From: Prevotella sp. E13-27
Lineage (GTDB): Bacteria > Bacteroidota > Bacteroidia > Bacteroidales > Bacteroidaceae
Direction of reading: 5' to 3'
Assembly (NCBI RefSeq): GCF_023217965.1
Contig: NZ_JALPSC010000002.1
Span: 620,001-684,000 of the forward strand
Length of the DNA: 64,000 nucleotides
Shown: positions 17,354 through 25,797 of the stretch, piece after piece
Numbering within the stretch: the stretch's first letter is position 1
Layout of the letters: every line of letters starts with the position of its first letter
The notes under the pieces: model-generated
The model's input: only the letters and a program-made list of their open reading frames with translations
Told to the model about the DNA's origin: nothing
Databases searched by the model: none
Position numbers and translations under genes: made by a program

Positions 17354-19015
17354 TCACTTATAAAGATATCTCTTGATACTCTTCTTCGGTGTCTTGGCAA
17401 ACTCCTCCTTGTAGATTTCAACCTCTGAAATCTTCTCATAGGCAGGAAGCTGCTGGTTTAGCTCGTTGCGGTTCTGCTCCATTATGTTTTCGAGGTCCTT
17501 ATCTGAGAAGTTCAGGTTGTGAGCCTCGTCGAAGTCGGGATGTACAAGAGCCACGAGCTTGTTCTCACGCTGCACGATGATGCTTTCCACAATCATTGGC
17601 ATAGAGTTGAGCTTGTCCTCTATCTCCTCTGGATAGATGTTCTGGCCATTGGCTCCCAGAAGCATGTTCTTCGAACGTCCGTTGATGAACACATTTCCGT
17701 AGGCATCCATTGTTCCGAGGTCGCCAGTGTGGTACCATCCGTCCTTGTCTATGGTCTGAGCTGTTGCCTCTTCGTTCTTGTAATAGCCAAGCATAACGTT
17801 GAGACCACGTGCAAGAATCTCGCCTGGAATATTCTCCGGATCTGTGGAGTCAATCTTAACCTCCATGTGCTTAACGGCGCGTCCGCATGAGCCAGGCATG
17901 AAGTCGTGATAGTCAGAATAGCAGATGATAGGTGCACATTCCGTTGCGCCATAGCCTACGGTGTATGGGAAGTTTATCTTCTTCAGGAACTGCTCAACTT
18001 CCTGATTGAAGGCTGCACCTCCTATGATTACCTCGTACATCTCGCCACCGAAAGCTTTTACCACCTCCTGACAAATCATCTCACGCACTTTCTTTGAGAT
18101 AACTGGCATACCGAGGAGAAGGCGCATGCGGTTGTTCTGCACTTTGGGGAATACCTTCTTGCGTATAATCTTCTCTATCACCAATGGAACGGCGATGATG
18201 ATTCGTGGCTTAATATCGGCGAATGCCTGAGCTATGATGGCAGGCGACGGTGTGCGGTTGAGGTAGAATGTATGGCATCCGTGAAGGAACTCATACATAA
18301 ACTCGAAAGCCATTCCGTACATGTGAGCCATCGGGAGAATGGAAATGACATTATCGCCTTTATTGATAATCTTTCCAAGAACAGAACATGCGAAATCGTA
18401 GTTTGACCACAACGCGCGATAGGGTAGCATTACACCCTTAGAGAAGCCCGTGGTGCCGCTGGTATAGTTGATGAGAGCCAGCTCGTCGGGACTCTGCTCA
18501 TGATAGTAGCTTACATGCTCCTTGCGGAAATATTTTGGGAATTTCTTTCCGTAGAGCTCATTCAGATGCTCTCTTGCGTATGTGAGCTTCTCAGAACGTG
18601 AAACCATGAGAGAGTAGTCTGTGTTGTTGACAATACCCTCCAGCTTTGGCATCTGCAGTGGGTCAATAATCGTTGCTACATGGTCGCCTACGAATAGCAG
18701 TTTCGCATCGGAATGGTTTACTATGTTGTGTATCTGCTCTGGCATAAACTCATGAAGTATGGGCACAGCTATTGCTCCGAATGTGAGCGTTGCCAGGAAT
18801 GCAGCTGCCCACTGGCTGGAGTTGCGTCCGCAGAGCGCTATCTTGTCACCCTTCTCAATGCCAGAGTTCTCAAAGAGAATATGAAGCTTTTCTATCTTTC
18901 TTGCCACATCATGGAACTGAAGCGTCTGTCCCTTATAGTCGGTAAGCGCGTCAGCGTCCCAGTTGTCAATTATCGATTTCTCAATAAGCTCATTAAAACT
19001 TGGTATTTGTTCCAT
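17354..19015 (-). CDS. AMP-binding long-chain acyl-CoA ligase (paralogue 2)
   Basis: 553 residues of the ANL adenylating superfamily: AMP loop YTSGTTGFSKGVMLP (about 185-200), VGYGATECAP adenine motif, GWYHTGDLGTMDAYGNVFINGRSKNML hinge, and C-terminal catalytic Lys in KTPKKSIKRYLYK. The last motif is typical of fatty-acyl-CoA/acyl-ACP synthetases of gut Bacteroidetes. Probably activates exogenous or recycled fatty acids. It is a close paralogue of the gene 8 nt upstream; the two differ mainly in the substrate-side region about 200-270, so they may prefer different acids. Confidence 0.9.
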   Translation of the reverse strand: MEQIPSFNELIEKSIIDNWDADALTDYKGQTLQFHDVARKIEKLHILFENSGIEKGDKIALCGRNSSQWAAAFLATLTFGAIAVPILHEFMPEQIHNIVNHSDAKLLFVGDHVATIIDPLQMPKLEGIVNNTDYSLMVSRSEKLTYAREHLNELYGKKFPKYFRKEHVSYYHEQSPDELALINYTSGTTGFSKGVMLPYRALWSNYDFACSVLGKIINKGDNVISILPMAHMYGMAFEFMYEFLHGCHTFYLNRTPSPAIIAQAFADIKPRIIIAVPLVIEKIIRKKVFPKVQNNRMRLLLGMPVISKKVREMICQEVVKAFGGEMYEVIIGGAAFNQEVEQFLKKINFPYTVGYGATECAPIICYSDYHDFMPGSCGRAVKHMEVKIDSTDPENIPGEILARGLNVMLGYYKNEEATAQTIDKDGWYHTGDLGTMDAYGNVFINGRSKNMLLGANGQNIYPEEIEDKLNSMPMIVESIIVQRENKLVALVHPDFDEAHNLNFSDKDLENIMEQNRNELNQQLPAYEKISEVEIYKEEFAKTPKKSIKRYLYK

Positions 19016-19023
19016 AGTATATC

Positions 19024-20679
19024 TTATGCTTGATAAAGGTATCTTTTTATGCTTTTCTTAGGAGTCTTGGCAAATTCCTCGTTATGCAGACGAATAGCCG
19101 ACAGTCTGCTGTACTGTGGCAACTGTTCGTTCAGATCTTTCCTGTTCTGCTCCATGATGTTTTCCATCTCTTCCTCAGAGAAGTTCATCAGCTCGTCCTG
19201 ATCAGGATAAACGAGTGCCACCAGCTTCTCACCTTCTTGTATTACGAGGCTCTCTGAAGCCATTGGCATTGAGTTGAGCTTGTCTTCAATCTCCTCTGGA
19301 TAGATGTTCTGTCCACTGGCACCAAGAAGCATGTTCTTTATTCGTCCTCTGATGAAGATGTTACCATCGGCATCCATTGTTCCCAGGTCGCCAGTGTGAT
19401 ACCATCCGTCAGCATCGAGCGTCTCGCGTGTTGCCTCTTCGTTCTTGTAGTAGCCAAGCATCACGTTTGTTCCTCGTGCAAGAATCTCGCCTGGTATGTT
19501 GCGTGGATCATTGCTTGCTATGCATACTTCCATGTTGTCAATAGCCTTGCCACATGAGCCAGCCACAAACTCCTTGTAGTCGCGATAGCTTATGAGCGGA
19601 GAGCACTCTGTGGCACCATATCCAACGGTGATGGGGAAGCCAATAGACATAAGGAACTGCTCCACCTCCTTAGACAGTGCAGCGCCGCCTACTATTACCT
19701 CGTAAGCCCTTCCGCCAAATGCCTCATAAACCTGCTCGCATATCTTCTCCTTCACCTTCTTTGAAACTACAGGCATAGCCAACAGCAGTTTCATGCGGTT
19801 GCTCTGAATCATGGGGAACACTTTCTTACGAATAATCTTCTCGATAATCAGAGGTACTGATATTACTATTGCCGGCTTTATGTCGGTAAAGGCTTTAGCG
19901 ATGAGGGTAGGAGAGGGCAGACGGTTTAGGAAGAACAGGTGACTGCCGTTGCAGAATCCGAACAGGAACTCAATGCTCAGACCATACATGTGTGCCATTG
20001 GAAGAATGTCGAGCACAGGAGAGCCTGGCTTAACGTGCTTTCCAAGACGTCGTATGCAGAAATCAACATTGCCCCACAGTCCGCGATAGGGCAGCATTAC
20101 TCCCTTTGAGAATCCTGTGGTACCGCTTGTATAATTGATGAGTGCCATCTCGTTCGGCTGGTCTTCATGATAGTTCACATGCTCCTTGCGGAAAGCCTTG
20201 GGGAATTTCGAACCGAACATCAGGTTCAGGTGCTCACGGGCATAGGTGAGCTTCTCTGAGCGAGATACCATCAACGAAAAATCGGGAAGGTTAATAATTC
20301 CCTCAAGATTCGGCATTTCATCAGGTGTAATCTCTTTTGCTACGAAGTCACCAACAAACAGCAGGCGTGATTCCGAGTGGTTCACGATATTATGTATCTG
20401 CTCTGCGTTGAACTCATGAAGTATCGGCACTGCTACTGCTCCATAAGTCAGCGTAGCTAAGAAAGTAACAGCCCAGTGTGCTGAGTTGCGTCCACAAATA
20501 GCAATCTTGTCACCTTTCTTGATACCGCAATTGTCAAACATGATGTGCAGCTTCTCTATTTTGCGAGCCACATCGTGATACTGAAGTGTCTGACCCTGAT
20601 AGTCAGTCAATGCGTCGGCATCCCAGTATTGAAGGATAGCCCTTTGGATATATTGGTTGAAACTTGAACCGGTTTCCAT
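19024..20679 (-). CDS. AMP-binding long-chain acyl-CoA ligase (paralogue 1)
   Basis: 551 residues with the same motif set as its neighbour: YTSGTTGFSKGVMLPYRGLW, VGYGATECSPL, GWYHTGDLGTMDADGNIFIRGRIKNMLLG, and KTPKKSIKRYLYQA at the end. First gene of a two-gene operon, with a consensus promoter whose predicted start lies about 17 nt before the ATG. Sequence similarity over the whole length and the 8-nt gap indicate tandem duplication. The role is activation of fatty acids to acyl-CoA; a link to the distant lipid/polyene cluster is possible but unsupported. Confidence 0.9.
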   Translation of the reverse strand: METGSSFNQYIQRAILQYWDADALTDYQGQTLQYHDVARKIEKLHIMFDNCGIKKGDKIAICGRNSAHWAVTFLATLTYGAVAVPILHEFNAEQIHNIVNHSESRLLFVGDFVAKEITPDEMPNLEGIINLPDFSLMVSRSEKLTYAREHLNLMFGSKFPKAFRKEHVNYHEDQPNEMALINYTSGTTGFSKGVMLPYRGLWGNVDFCIRRLGKHVKPGSPVLDILPMAHMYGLSIEFLFGFCNGSHLFFLNRLPSPTLIAKAFTDIKPAIVISVPLIIEKIIRKKVFPMIQSNRMKLLLAMPVVSKKVKEKICEQVYEAFGGRAYEVIVGGAALSKEVEQFLMSIGFPITVGYGATECSPLISYRDYKEFVAGSCGKAIDNMEVCIASNDPRNIPGEILARGTNVMLGYYKNEEATRETLDADGWYHTGDLGTMDADGNIFIRGRIKNMLLGASGQNIYPEEIEDKLNSMPMASESLVIQEGEKLVALVYPDQDELMNFSEEEMENIMEQNRKDLNEQLPQYSRLSAIRLHNEEFAKTPKKSIKRYLYQA

Positions 20680-20702
20680 TGCACATTAATCAAAAATTTG
20701 TG

Positions 20703-20734
20703 CAAAGGTAATTATTTTGCTGCACATTGACAAA
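20703..20734 (-). promoter_or_regulatory. Promoter of the acyl-CoA ligase pair
   Basis: Minus strand: TTTG (20734-20731), exactly 20 nt, then TACCTTTG (20710-20703), a full match to the Bacteroidetes consensus. Confidence 0.85.
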
Positions 20735-20833
20735 TTTTTTGTGCAATATTTTGTTGTTTTCTGTTATATTTATTCTGATAATAATTATTTGTGGAATATC
20801 AGAACATATTATCCGAATAATGTAATTGCCCAG

Positions 20834-22030
20834 TCAAACTTTCATCAATTCGCTCATTATCATGTTGCTCACAAACAATCCTTTTCTGGTAAGCACAAGG
20901 CGGTTGTCAAGGTTGATCAAAATTCCGTCATTGATGAATCGTTCAGCCTGTTTGATGCAGTAATTTCTTTGTTCATCGGTTAGCTTGTTCAGCGCCAGTC
21001 CTTCGCACGTACGAAGTGAAGTCATTACAAGTTCGTTGTAGAGAGTGTCATCGTCAAGGTGTTCTTCCTCGAACTGCGGACAGCCTTTCTCTATACCTTC
21101 TATATATTGTTTTACGCTGTCCACGTTCCATCGTCTCGCCCTGTCTCCGTCGTAGCTGTGAGCAGCGGCACCCAGTCCTATATATGGGGTCTTGTTCCAG
21201 TAGCTGCTGTTATGTTTTGAGCGAAACGATTGTCCGTTGCTGTCAGCCTTCTTTGCAAAATTGCTAATCTCGTAGTGTTCGTAGCCAGCTGCTGAGAGAC
21301 GGTCTATGAGGTCGTTATACATCTGCAGACTCGTCTCTTCGCTAATCTCTTCCACCAATCCTCGCTGCAGTTGGTTGTAGAGCGATGTTCCTTCTTCGTA
21401 CATTAGAGAATAGGCAGAGATGTGTTCCACATCGAGAGCTATCGCTGCGTCAACATCATTGTGCCAGTCGCTGAGCGTCTCTTTTGGAAAGCCATACATC
21501 AAGTCTATGCTTATGTTGCCAATGCCCGCTTTCCTAAGCCTTTCTACGGCAATGGCTATCTGTTCATCCGAGTGACGGCGATGCAGAAACTTCAGTCTTT
21601 CGTTGCTGAATGTCTGAACACCCATTGACACACGGTTCACAGGCAGTTGTGACAACAGCTCTGCAAAGTCATCAGTCACGTCATCAGGATTACATTCCAT
21701 GGTGATTTCGTGAGAGGTTCTTTGCAAGCAAAGCGTCGCTTCGCGCCGAGCGAGAGGCGAGAGGTGAGAGGTGAGAGGATTTGTTGGAAACCACACCTTA
21801 TTTATATATAAAAAGAGCTGGCGCAGCTGTTCTCCTGTGAGCTGACTGGGAGTGCCGCCTCCCAGATAGACGGTATCCAACCTCATATTCTCGTTGGTGC
21901 ACCTTGTTTCCATCTCCTTACACAAGGCGTCAACATACCTCTGTCGCAGCTCCAGCGACGTTGTGGAGTAGAAGCCGCAATAGATGCATCGGCTCTTACA
22001 AAATGGTATGTGAATGTATAATCCTGCCAT
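20834..22030 (-). CDS. hemW: HemW-like radical SAM protein with a repeat-derived insert
   Basis: Radical SAM protein of the coproporphyrinogen-oxidase-like group; HemW homologues act as heme chaperones rather than oxidases. 398 residues: cluster motif CKSRCIYCGF (Cys11, 15, 18), GGGTPSQL, MECNPDDV, MGVQTF, and the C-terminal HemN-like domain (NKTPYIGLGAAAHSYDG). Oddity: residues about 81-107 (FPTNPLTSHLSPLARREATL and on) replace what is normally a very short link between YINK and EITMECNPDD. This stretch is encoded by a copy of an intergenic repeat inserted in frame. Downstream motifs remain intact, so the protein is probably functional. Confidence 0.88.
   Translation of the reverse strand: MAGLYIHIPFCKSRCIYCGFYSTTSLELRQRYVDALCKEMETRCTNENMRLDTVYLGGGTPSQLTGEQLRQLFLYINKVWFPTNPLTSHLSPLARREATLCLQRTSHEITMECNPDDVTDDFAELLSQLPVNRVSMGVQTFSNERLKFLHRRHSDEQIAIAVERLRKAGIGNISIDLMYGFPKETLSDWHNDVDAAIALDVEHISAYSLMYEEGTSLYNQLQRGLVEEISEETSLQMYNDLIDRLSAAGYEHYEISNFAKKADSNGQSFRSKHNSSYWNKTPYIGLGAAAHSYDGDRARRWNVDSVKQYIEGIEKGCPQFEEEHLDDDTLYNELVMTSLRTCEGLALNKLTDEQRNYCIKQAERFINDGILINLDNRLVLTRKGLFVSNMIMSELMKV
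21710..21790 (-). repeat. Palindromic repeat plus heptamers inserted inside hemW
   Basis: The plus strand reads ttctttgcaagcaaagcgtcg, then a GCGCCGAGCGAGAG block, then four GAGAGGT-type heptamers. About 43 of 45 positions match the intergenic copy at 50734-50780. It adds 27 codons without a stop. Confidence 0.88.
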
Positions 22031-22039
22031 AGATGGCTA

Positions 22040-22070
22040 CAAAAGTACTAATTTTGTTTAATATTTCCAA
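22040..22070 (-). promoter_or_regulatory. hemW promoter
   Basis: Minus strand: TTG (22070-22068), 20-nt spacer, TACTTTTG (22047-22040). Only 9 nt separate the -7 box from the ATG, so the mRNA should be nearly leaderless. Confidence 0.75.
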
Positions 22071-22074
22071 GTTA

Positions 22075-22108
22075 TTTTTGGCGATTACACGGAAAATGTC
22101 TAATTTTA
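22075..22108 (+). promoter_or_regulatory. fusA2 promoter
   Basis: TTTTTG (22075-22080), 20-nt spacer, TAATTTTA (22101-22108), one base off TAnnTTTG. This gives a leader of roughly 50 nt. In Bacteroides the EF-G2 gene is controlled by the Cur regulator under carbon limitation; no Cur site can be recognised here by eye. Confidence 0.6.
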
Positions 22109-22162
22109 GTGCCGTTTACGAAACCAAGTAAATAATACCTATAACTTAAAACCATAAAGATT

Positions 22163-24322
22163 ATGAAAGTTTATCAGACAAACGAGATCAAAAACATTGC
22201 ATTGCTTGGCAGTGCGGGTAGCGGCAAGACTACACTTGCCGAGGCAATGGTTTACGAGGCTGGCATCATCAAGCGCCGTGGCACCGTAGAAGCCAAAAAT
22301 ACCATGAGTGACTACTTCCCTGTAGAACAGGAATACGGTTACAGCGTTTTCTCAACCGTTTTCCATGTGGAGTGGAACAACAAGAAATTGAACATCATAG
22401 ACTGTCCGGGTTCTGACGACTTCGTGGGTGGTGCCATCACCGCTCTCAACGTTACCGACCAGGCAGTCATCTTGATTAATGGCCAGTATGGTCCAGAGGT
22501 AGGCACACAGAACGCCTTCCGTTATACCGACAAGCTGCAGAAGCCTGTCATCTTCCTTGTCAACCAGCTCGACCGCGACAACTGCGACTTCGATGCCCTT
22601 CTGAACAATATGAAGGAAATCTATGGTGACAAGTGCGTTCCTGTTCAGTATCCTATCGCTACTGGTGCTGGCTTCAATGCAGTCATCGACGTGCTGCTGA
22701 TGAAGAAGTACTCTTGGAAACCTGAGGGTGGCGCTCCAATCATCGAGGAGATTCCTGCAGAGGAGATGGACAAGGCTAAGGAGTTGCATGCTGCCCTCGT
22801 GGAAGCTGCTGCTGCCAACGACGATACCCTGATGGAGAAGTTCTTCGAGAGCGAGAGCCTCACTGAGGACGAGATGCGTGAAGGCATCCGCAAGGGCTTG
22901 GTTACACGTAGCATCTTCCCTGTATTCTGCGTCTGCGCAGGCAAGGACATGGGCGTTCGTCGTCTTATGGAGTTCCTTGGCAACGTGGTTCCTTTCGTTA
23001 GCGAGATGCCAAAGATTCGCAATACTCGTGGCGAAGAGATTACTCCCGATGCTGCAGGTCCCACATCGCTCTATTTCTTCAAGACAGGCGTTGAGCCACA
23101 CATTGGTGAGGTTCAGTACTTCAAGGTTATGAGCGGCTCTGTTAAGCCTGGCGATGACCTCACAAATGCTGACCGCGGCTCTAAGGAGCGTCTGGGCACT
23201 ATCTATGCTTGCGCAGGTGCCAACCGTATTCCTGTTGACGAGCTGAAGGCAGGCGACATTGGCTGTACCGTTAAGCTGAAGGATGTGAAGACAGGCAATG
23301 CCCTCAATGGCAAGGACTGCGAGTGGCGCTATGACTTCATCAAGTATCCTAACTCTAAGTATTCTCGTGCCATCAAGGCTCAGAACGAGGCTGAGACTGA
23401 GAAGATGATGGTTGCTCTGACCAAGATGCGTCAGGAAGACCCCACATGGGTTGTTGAGCAGTCTAAGGAGCTCCGTCAGATCATCGTTCACGGTCAGGGA
23501 GAGTTCCACCTCCGCACCCTGAAGTGGCGCATGGAGAACAACGAGAAGATCAAGATTGACTATCTCGAGCCAAAGATTCCTTATCGTGAGACCATCACAA
23601 AGATGGCACGTGCCGACTATCGTCACAAGAAGCAGTCGGGTGGTGCAGGTCAGTTTGGCGAGGTACATCTCATTGTTGAGCCTTATGCCGACGGAATGCC
23701 CGATCCCACATCGTTCACCATCAATGGTCAGGAGTTCAAGATGAACATCAAGTCTAAGGAAGAGAAAGACCTTGAGTGGGGCGGCAAGCTCGTGTTCATC
23801 AACTCTGTTGTAGGCGGTGCTATCGATATGCGCTTCATGCCAGCTATCCTGAAGGGTATCATGGAACGCATGGAGCAGGGCCCACTCACCGGCTCTTATG
23901 CTCGCGACGTTCGCGTCATCGTCTATGACGGTAAGATGCACCCAGTTGACTCTAACGAGCTCTCGTTCATGCTCGCAGCACGTAATGCCTTCTCAGCAGC
24001 CTTTCGCGAGGCAGGTCCAAAGGTTCTCGAGCCTATCTACGACCTCGAGGTATATGTTCCTGCCGACTACATGGGCGACGTGATGTCTGACCTTCAGGGC
24101 CGTCGTGCCATCATCATGGGCATGGACAGCGAGGCTGGCTATCAGAAGCTCTCTGCAAAGATTCCTTTGAAGGAACTCTCTAACTACTCTATAGCCCTCA
24201 GCTCTATCACTGGCGGTCGTGCATCGTTCACCACGAAGTTCGCTTCTTACGAGCTCGTTCCTAACGACATCCAGCAGCAGCTCATCAAGGAGCACGAGGC
24301 TGAGCTCAAGGATGAAGACTAA
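22163..24322 (+). CDS. fusA2: Elongation factor G paralogue (EF-G2 type)
   Basis: 719 residues with the EF-G domain order: G domain (GSAGSGKTT at 16-24), domain II, III, IV (GGAGQFGEVHLIVEPY) and V (DLQGRRAIIMGMDSEAGYQKLSAKIPLKELSNYSIALSSITGGRASF). The G domain departs from canonical EF-G: the DTPGH motif reads DCPGSDDF, so the GTPase-activating His is Ser84, and NKxD reads NQLD (134-137). The Bacteroides paralogue EF-G2 is reported to support translocation without GTP hydrolysis and to matter for gut colonisation; this protein has the length and substitutions expected of that group. Divergent from hemW, with its own promoter and terminator. Confidence 0.92.
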   Translation: MKVYQTNEIKNIALLGSAGSGKTTLAEAMVYEAGIIKRRGTVEAKNTMSDYFPVEQEYGYSVFSTVFHVEWNNKKLNIIDCPGSDDFVGGAITALNVTDQAVILINGQYGPEVGTQNAFRYTDKLQKPVIFLVNQLDRDNCDFDALLNNMKEIYGDKCVPVQYPIATGAGFNAVIDVLLMKKYSWKPEGGAPIIEEIPAEEMDKAKELHAALVEAAAANDDTLMEKFFESESLTEDEMREGIRKGLVTRSIFPVFCVCAGKDMGVRRLMEFLGNVVPFVSEMPKIRNTRGEEITPDAAGPTSLYFFKTGVEPHIGEVQYFKVMSGSVKPGDDLTNADRGSKERLGTIYACAGANRIPVDELKAGDIGCTVKLKDVKTGNALNGKDCEWRYDFIKYPNSKYSRAIKAQNEAETEKMMVALTKMRQEDPTWVVEQSKELRQIIVHGQGEFHLRTLKWRMENNEKIKIDYLEPKIPYRETITKMARADYRHKKQSGGAGQFGEVHLIVEPYADGMPDPTSFTINGQEFKMNIKSKEEKDLEWGGKLVFINSVVGGAIDMRFMPAILKGIMERMEQGPLTGSYARDVRVIVYDGKMHPVDSNELSFMLAARNAFSAAFREAGPKVLEPIYDLEVYVPADYMGDVMSDLQGRRAIIMGMDSEAGYQKLSAKIPLKELSNYSIALSSITGGRASFTTKFASYELVPNDIQQQLIKEHEAELKDED

Positions 24323-24345
24323 TCTTCCATCTTCAATCTATAATC

Positions 24346-24384
24346 AAAGCGGCGCGTCCATCATGGATGCGCCGCTTTCTTTGA
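24346..24384 (+). terminator. fusA2 terminator
   Basis: AAAGCGGCGCGTCCA pairs with TGGATGCGCCGCTTT (one G-T) around TCA, and the strand continues CTTTG. Very stable stem 24 nt after the stop. Confidence 0.85.
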
Positions 24385-24410
24385 CTATAGGCTTTAGTTT
24401 TCTTTCTAAC

Positions 24411-24480
24411 TCATCCCCCTCCCTTCGGGCGCTCGGCGCTTGCGACGCTTGGCTCGTCCAAGAATGGAAGGGTGGGGCTA
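24411..24480 (-). repeat. Inverted copy of the CAAGCGTCGC...GCCGAGCGC repeat
   Basis: The minus strand reads accctt, ccattctt, a divergent 9 nt, then aagcgtcgcaagcgccgag, cgcccgaagggaggg. This matches the copy at 34030-34097 outside the central part. Outer C-rich and G-rich ends are complementary. Confidence 0.75.
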
Positions 24481-24581
24481 CATGCAACTCTGCACTCCGA
24501 GGCTTGTTGCTATCGCGGTAAGTATTGCCGCAAGTGTCTGCAAAATAAATTTCCACGTTTCTTTCTTCATAGCTTTTCTTC

Positions 24582-24663
24582 TTTAACAACGGATTTCACG
24601 GATTTTTTTCTCGCGTTCTTCTTTTTTAACAACGGATTTCACGGATTTTTTTCTCGCGTTCTT
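24582..24663 (+). repeat. Two tandem 39-nt copies at 43-nt period
   Basis: The same 39 nt starting tttaacaacggatttcacgg and ending ctcgcgttctt occurs at 24582-24620 and 24625-24663. Lies between fusA2 and the HU-related gene; no ORF. Confidence 0.9.
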
Positions 24664-24666
24664 TTC

Positions 24667-24705
24667 TAACTCATCCCCCTCCCCTCGGGAGGGAAGGGGT
24701 GGGTT
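24667..24705 (-). terminator. GC-rich hairpin after the HU-related gene
   Basis: A short relative of the 24411 repeat, keeping only its complementary ends (CCCCTCCC ... GGGAAGGGG). On the minus strand it follows the HU stop by 8 nt and could end that transcript, although the U-tract is poor. Confidence 0.55.
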
Positions 24706-24712
24706 TTAGGTT

Positions 24713-25210
24713 TTAAGGCTCTTCTTCCACTGCCCCTGGGTTCGGCGTCTCATTGCTGTTGCCGCTTCCGCTTCCGTCGACCAGATATCCGCCCTCGAGA
24801 CCAATCTTCGTGGTGAGCGTGTTGCTCTGTCGCATCACCCTTGCGGTGTAGATGCTGTTCTTGCTCTGGTCGGCGAGGAACTTCACGCCTATGCGGGTGA
24901 TGTTCTTCGAGATGTCGAAGTCTTCGGAGCTGTCCGCACCTGTGGAGCTGGCGCCGAGGTAGAGCGTGCCTATTCCGTCGAGCTTCACCTTGTAGCCCTC
25001 TGCCAGCTGCTCTGCTATGCAGTGCATCAGCTTGCGTGTCACGCCCAGCACCACGTCGTCGGTATACACAGAGCCGTGCTTCATGATGTGGTTGGCCAGC
25101 TCATCGGTGCCCATCGTGCCGCGGTGGAGCACCTTGCCATACCACTTGCCGTAACACTTTGTCAGCTTCTCGTTTGTGTTCTGATACTTCTTAATTGTAA
25201 TTGTTCCCAT
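24713..25210 (-). CDS. HU-related DNA-binding protein, Bacteroidales type
   Basis: 165 residues. Residues about 1-125 match the HU-like family that begins with a basic strand (ITIKKYQNTNEKLTKCYGKWYGKVLHRGTMGTDELANHI), followed by a helix and the arm region KVKLDGIGTLYLGASSTG. The tail is low-complexity and acidic (GSGSGNSNETPNPGAVEEEP). Such genes accompany VirE_N/DUF3987, P5/amidase-like and UpxY genes near surface-polysaccharide loci in Bacteroidales; here the same partners lie at 31.5-35.4 kb. Role in DNA bending is family-level inference. Leader of ~145 nt from a consensus promoter. Confidence 0.85.
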   Translation of the reverse strand: MGTITIKKYQNTNEKLTKCYGKWYGKVLHRGTMGTDELANHIMKHGSVYTDDVVLGVTRKLMHCIAEQLAEGYKVKLDGIGTLYLGASSTGADSSEDFDISKNITRIGVKFLADQSKNSIYTARVMRQSNTLTTKIGLEGGYLVDGSGSGNSNETPNPGAVEEEP

Positions 25211-25362
25211 AGTTTTTAATAGTTTAAAGGTTTAAGTTGTTTAAGTAGTTTGAGTTCTCTCGTGAGCGTTCTTCCTGATTGCTGGCGGTGTTTTTTCTAA
25301 ACGCCGCGTGCGTTCTTTCTAAACACTCTTGTGTGTCTTTGTGATGCATCCTAAACACAGTA

Positions 25363-25393
25363 CAAAGGTACTAAATTCTTGGGCGCCAAACAA
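25363..25393 (-). promoter_or_regulatory. Promoter of the HU-related gene
   Basis: Minus strand: TTG (25393-25391), 20 nt, TACCTTTG (25370-25363), full consensus. Confidence 0.85.
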
Positions 25394-25533
25394 GGATTCT
25401 TTTCATTTATCTCAAATTTATTTCAAATGTTAAAATGGGGATGTTGCCTGCTGTATTAGAGTAAAAAGTAAACCTATTCAGGAAAGTAGTCAAACTTTTC
25501 CAGACGAGCGAGTCAACTTTTTCAGTATGGGTG

Positions 25534-25712
25534 TGACGCAGTGACGCAGTTGCATTTGGGTTCGGAGAAGTGTCAAAATAAACGGTAATAATTTTTTATA
25601 TTATATATTATATAATTTATTATTATATAATATATAATATAATTTTTTTTCTTCTCTTTTAGTCGCTATCTAAATATACCAAATGCAACTGCGTCACTGC
25701 GTCACTGCGTCA
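25534..25712. repeat. Palindromic octamer locus C
   Basis: 25534-25559 (TGACGCAGTGACGCAGTTGC...) and 25679-25704 are perfect 26-nt inverted repeats, and the right arm has one more octamer (CTGCGTCA). Inside, 25596-25615 and 25623-25642 are perfect 20-nt AT-only inverted repeats around a 7-nt loop. Arm size and the 119-nt spacing match elements A and B, but the arm sequence differs. Part of the 1.2-kb gap 25211-26406, which otherwise holds the HU leader and promoter, a tiny ORF locus and a remnant. Confidence 0.85.
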
Positions 25713-25739
25713 CAGCGTGTAGATTTTGCATTAGAAATA

Positions 25740-25771
25740 TTTGGTAGAGCTGGATTTTATGTTTATCTTTG
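25740..25771 (+). promoter_or_regulatory. Orphan consensus promoter
   Basis: TTTG (25740-25743), 20 nt, TATCTTTG (25764-25771). It reads into the 27-codon ORF at 25798 and the hairpins behind it. Confidence 0.75.
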
Positions 25772-25797
25772 CATCACATAAACACTAAAGACCAAAT

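Noticed and set aside
22352..23941. 529-codon minus-strand ORF opposite fusA2
   Set aside because: Shadow created by codon bias of fusA2; no domain or independent promoter seen.
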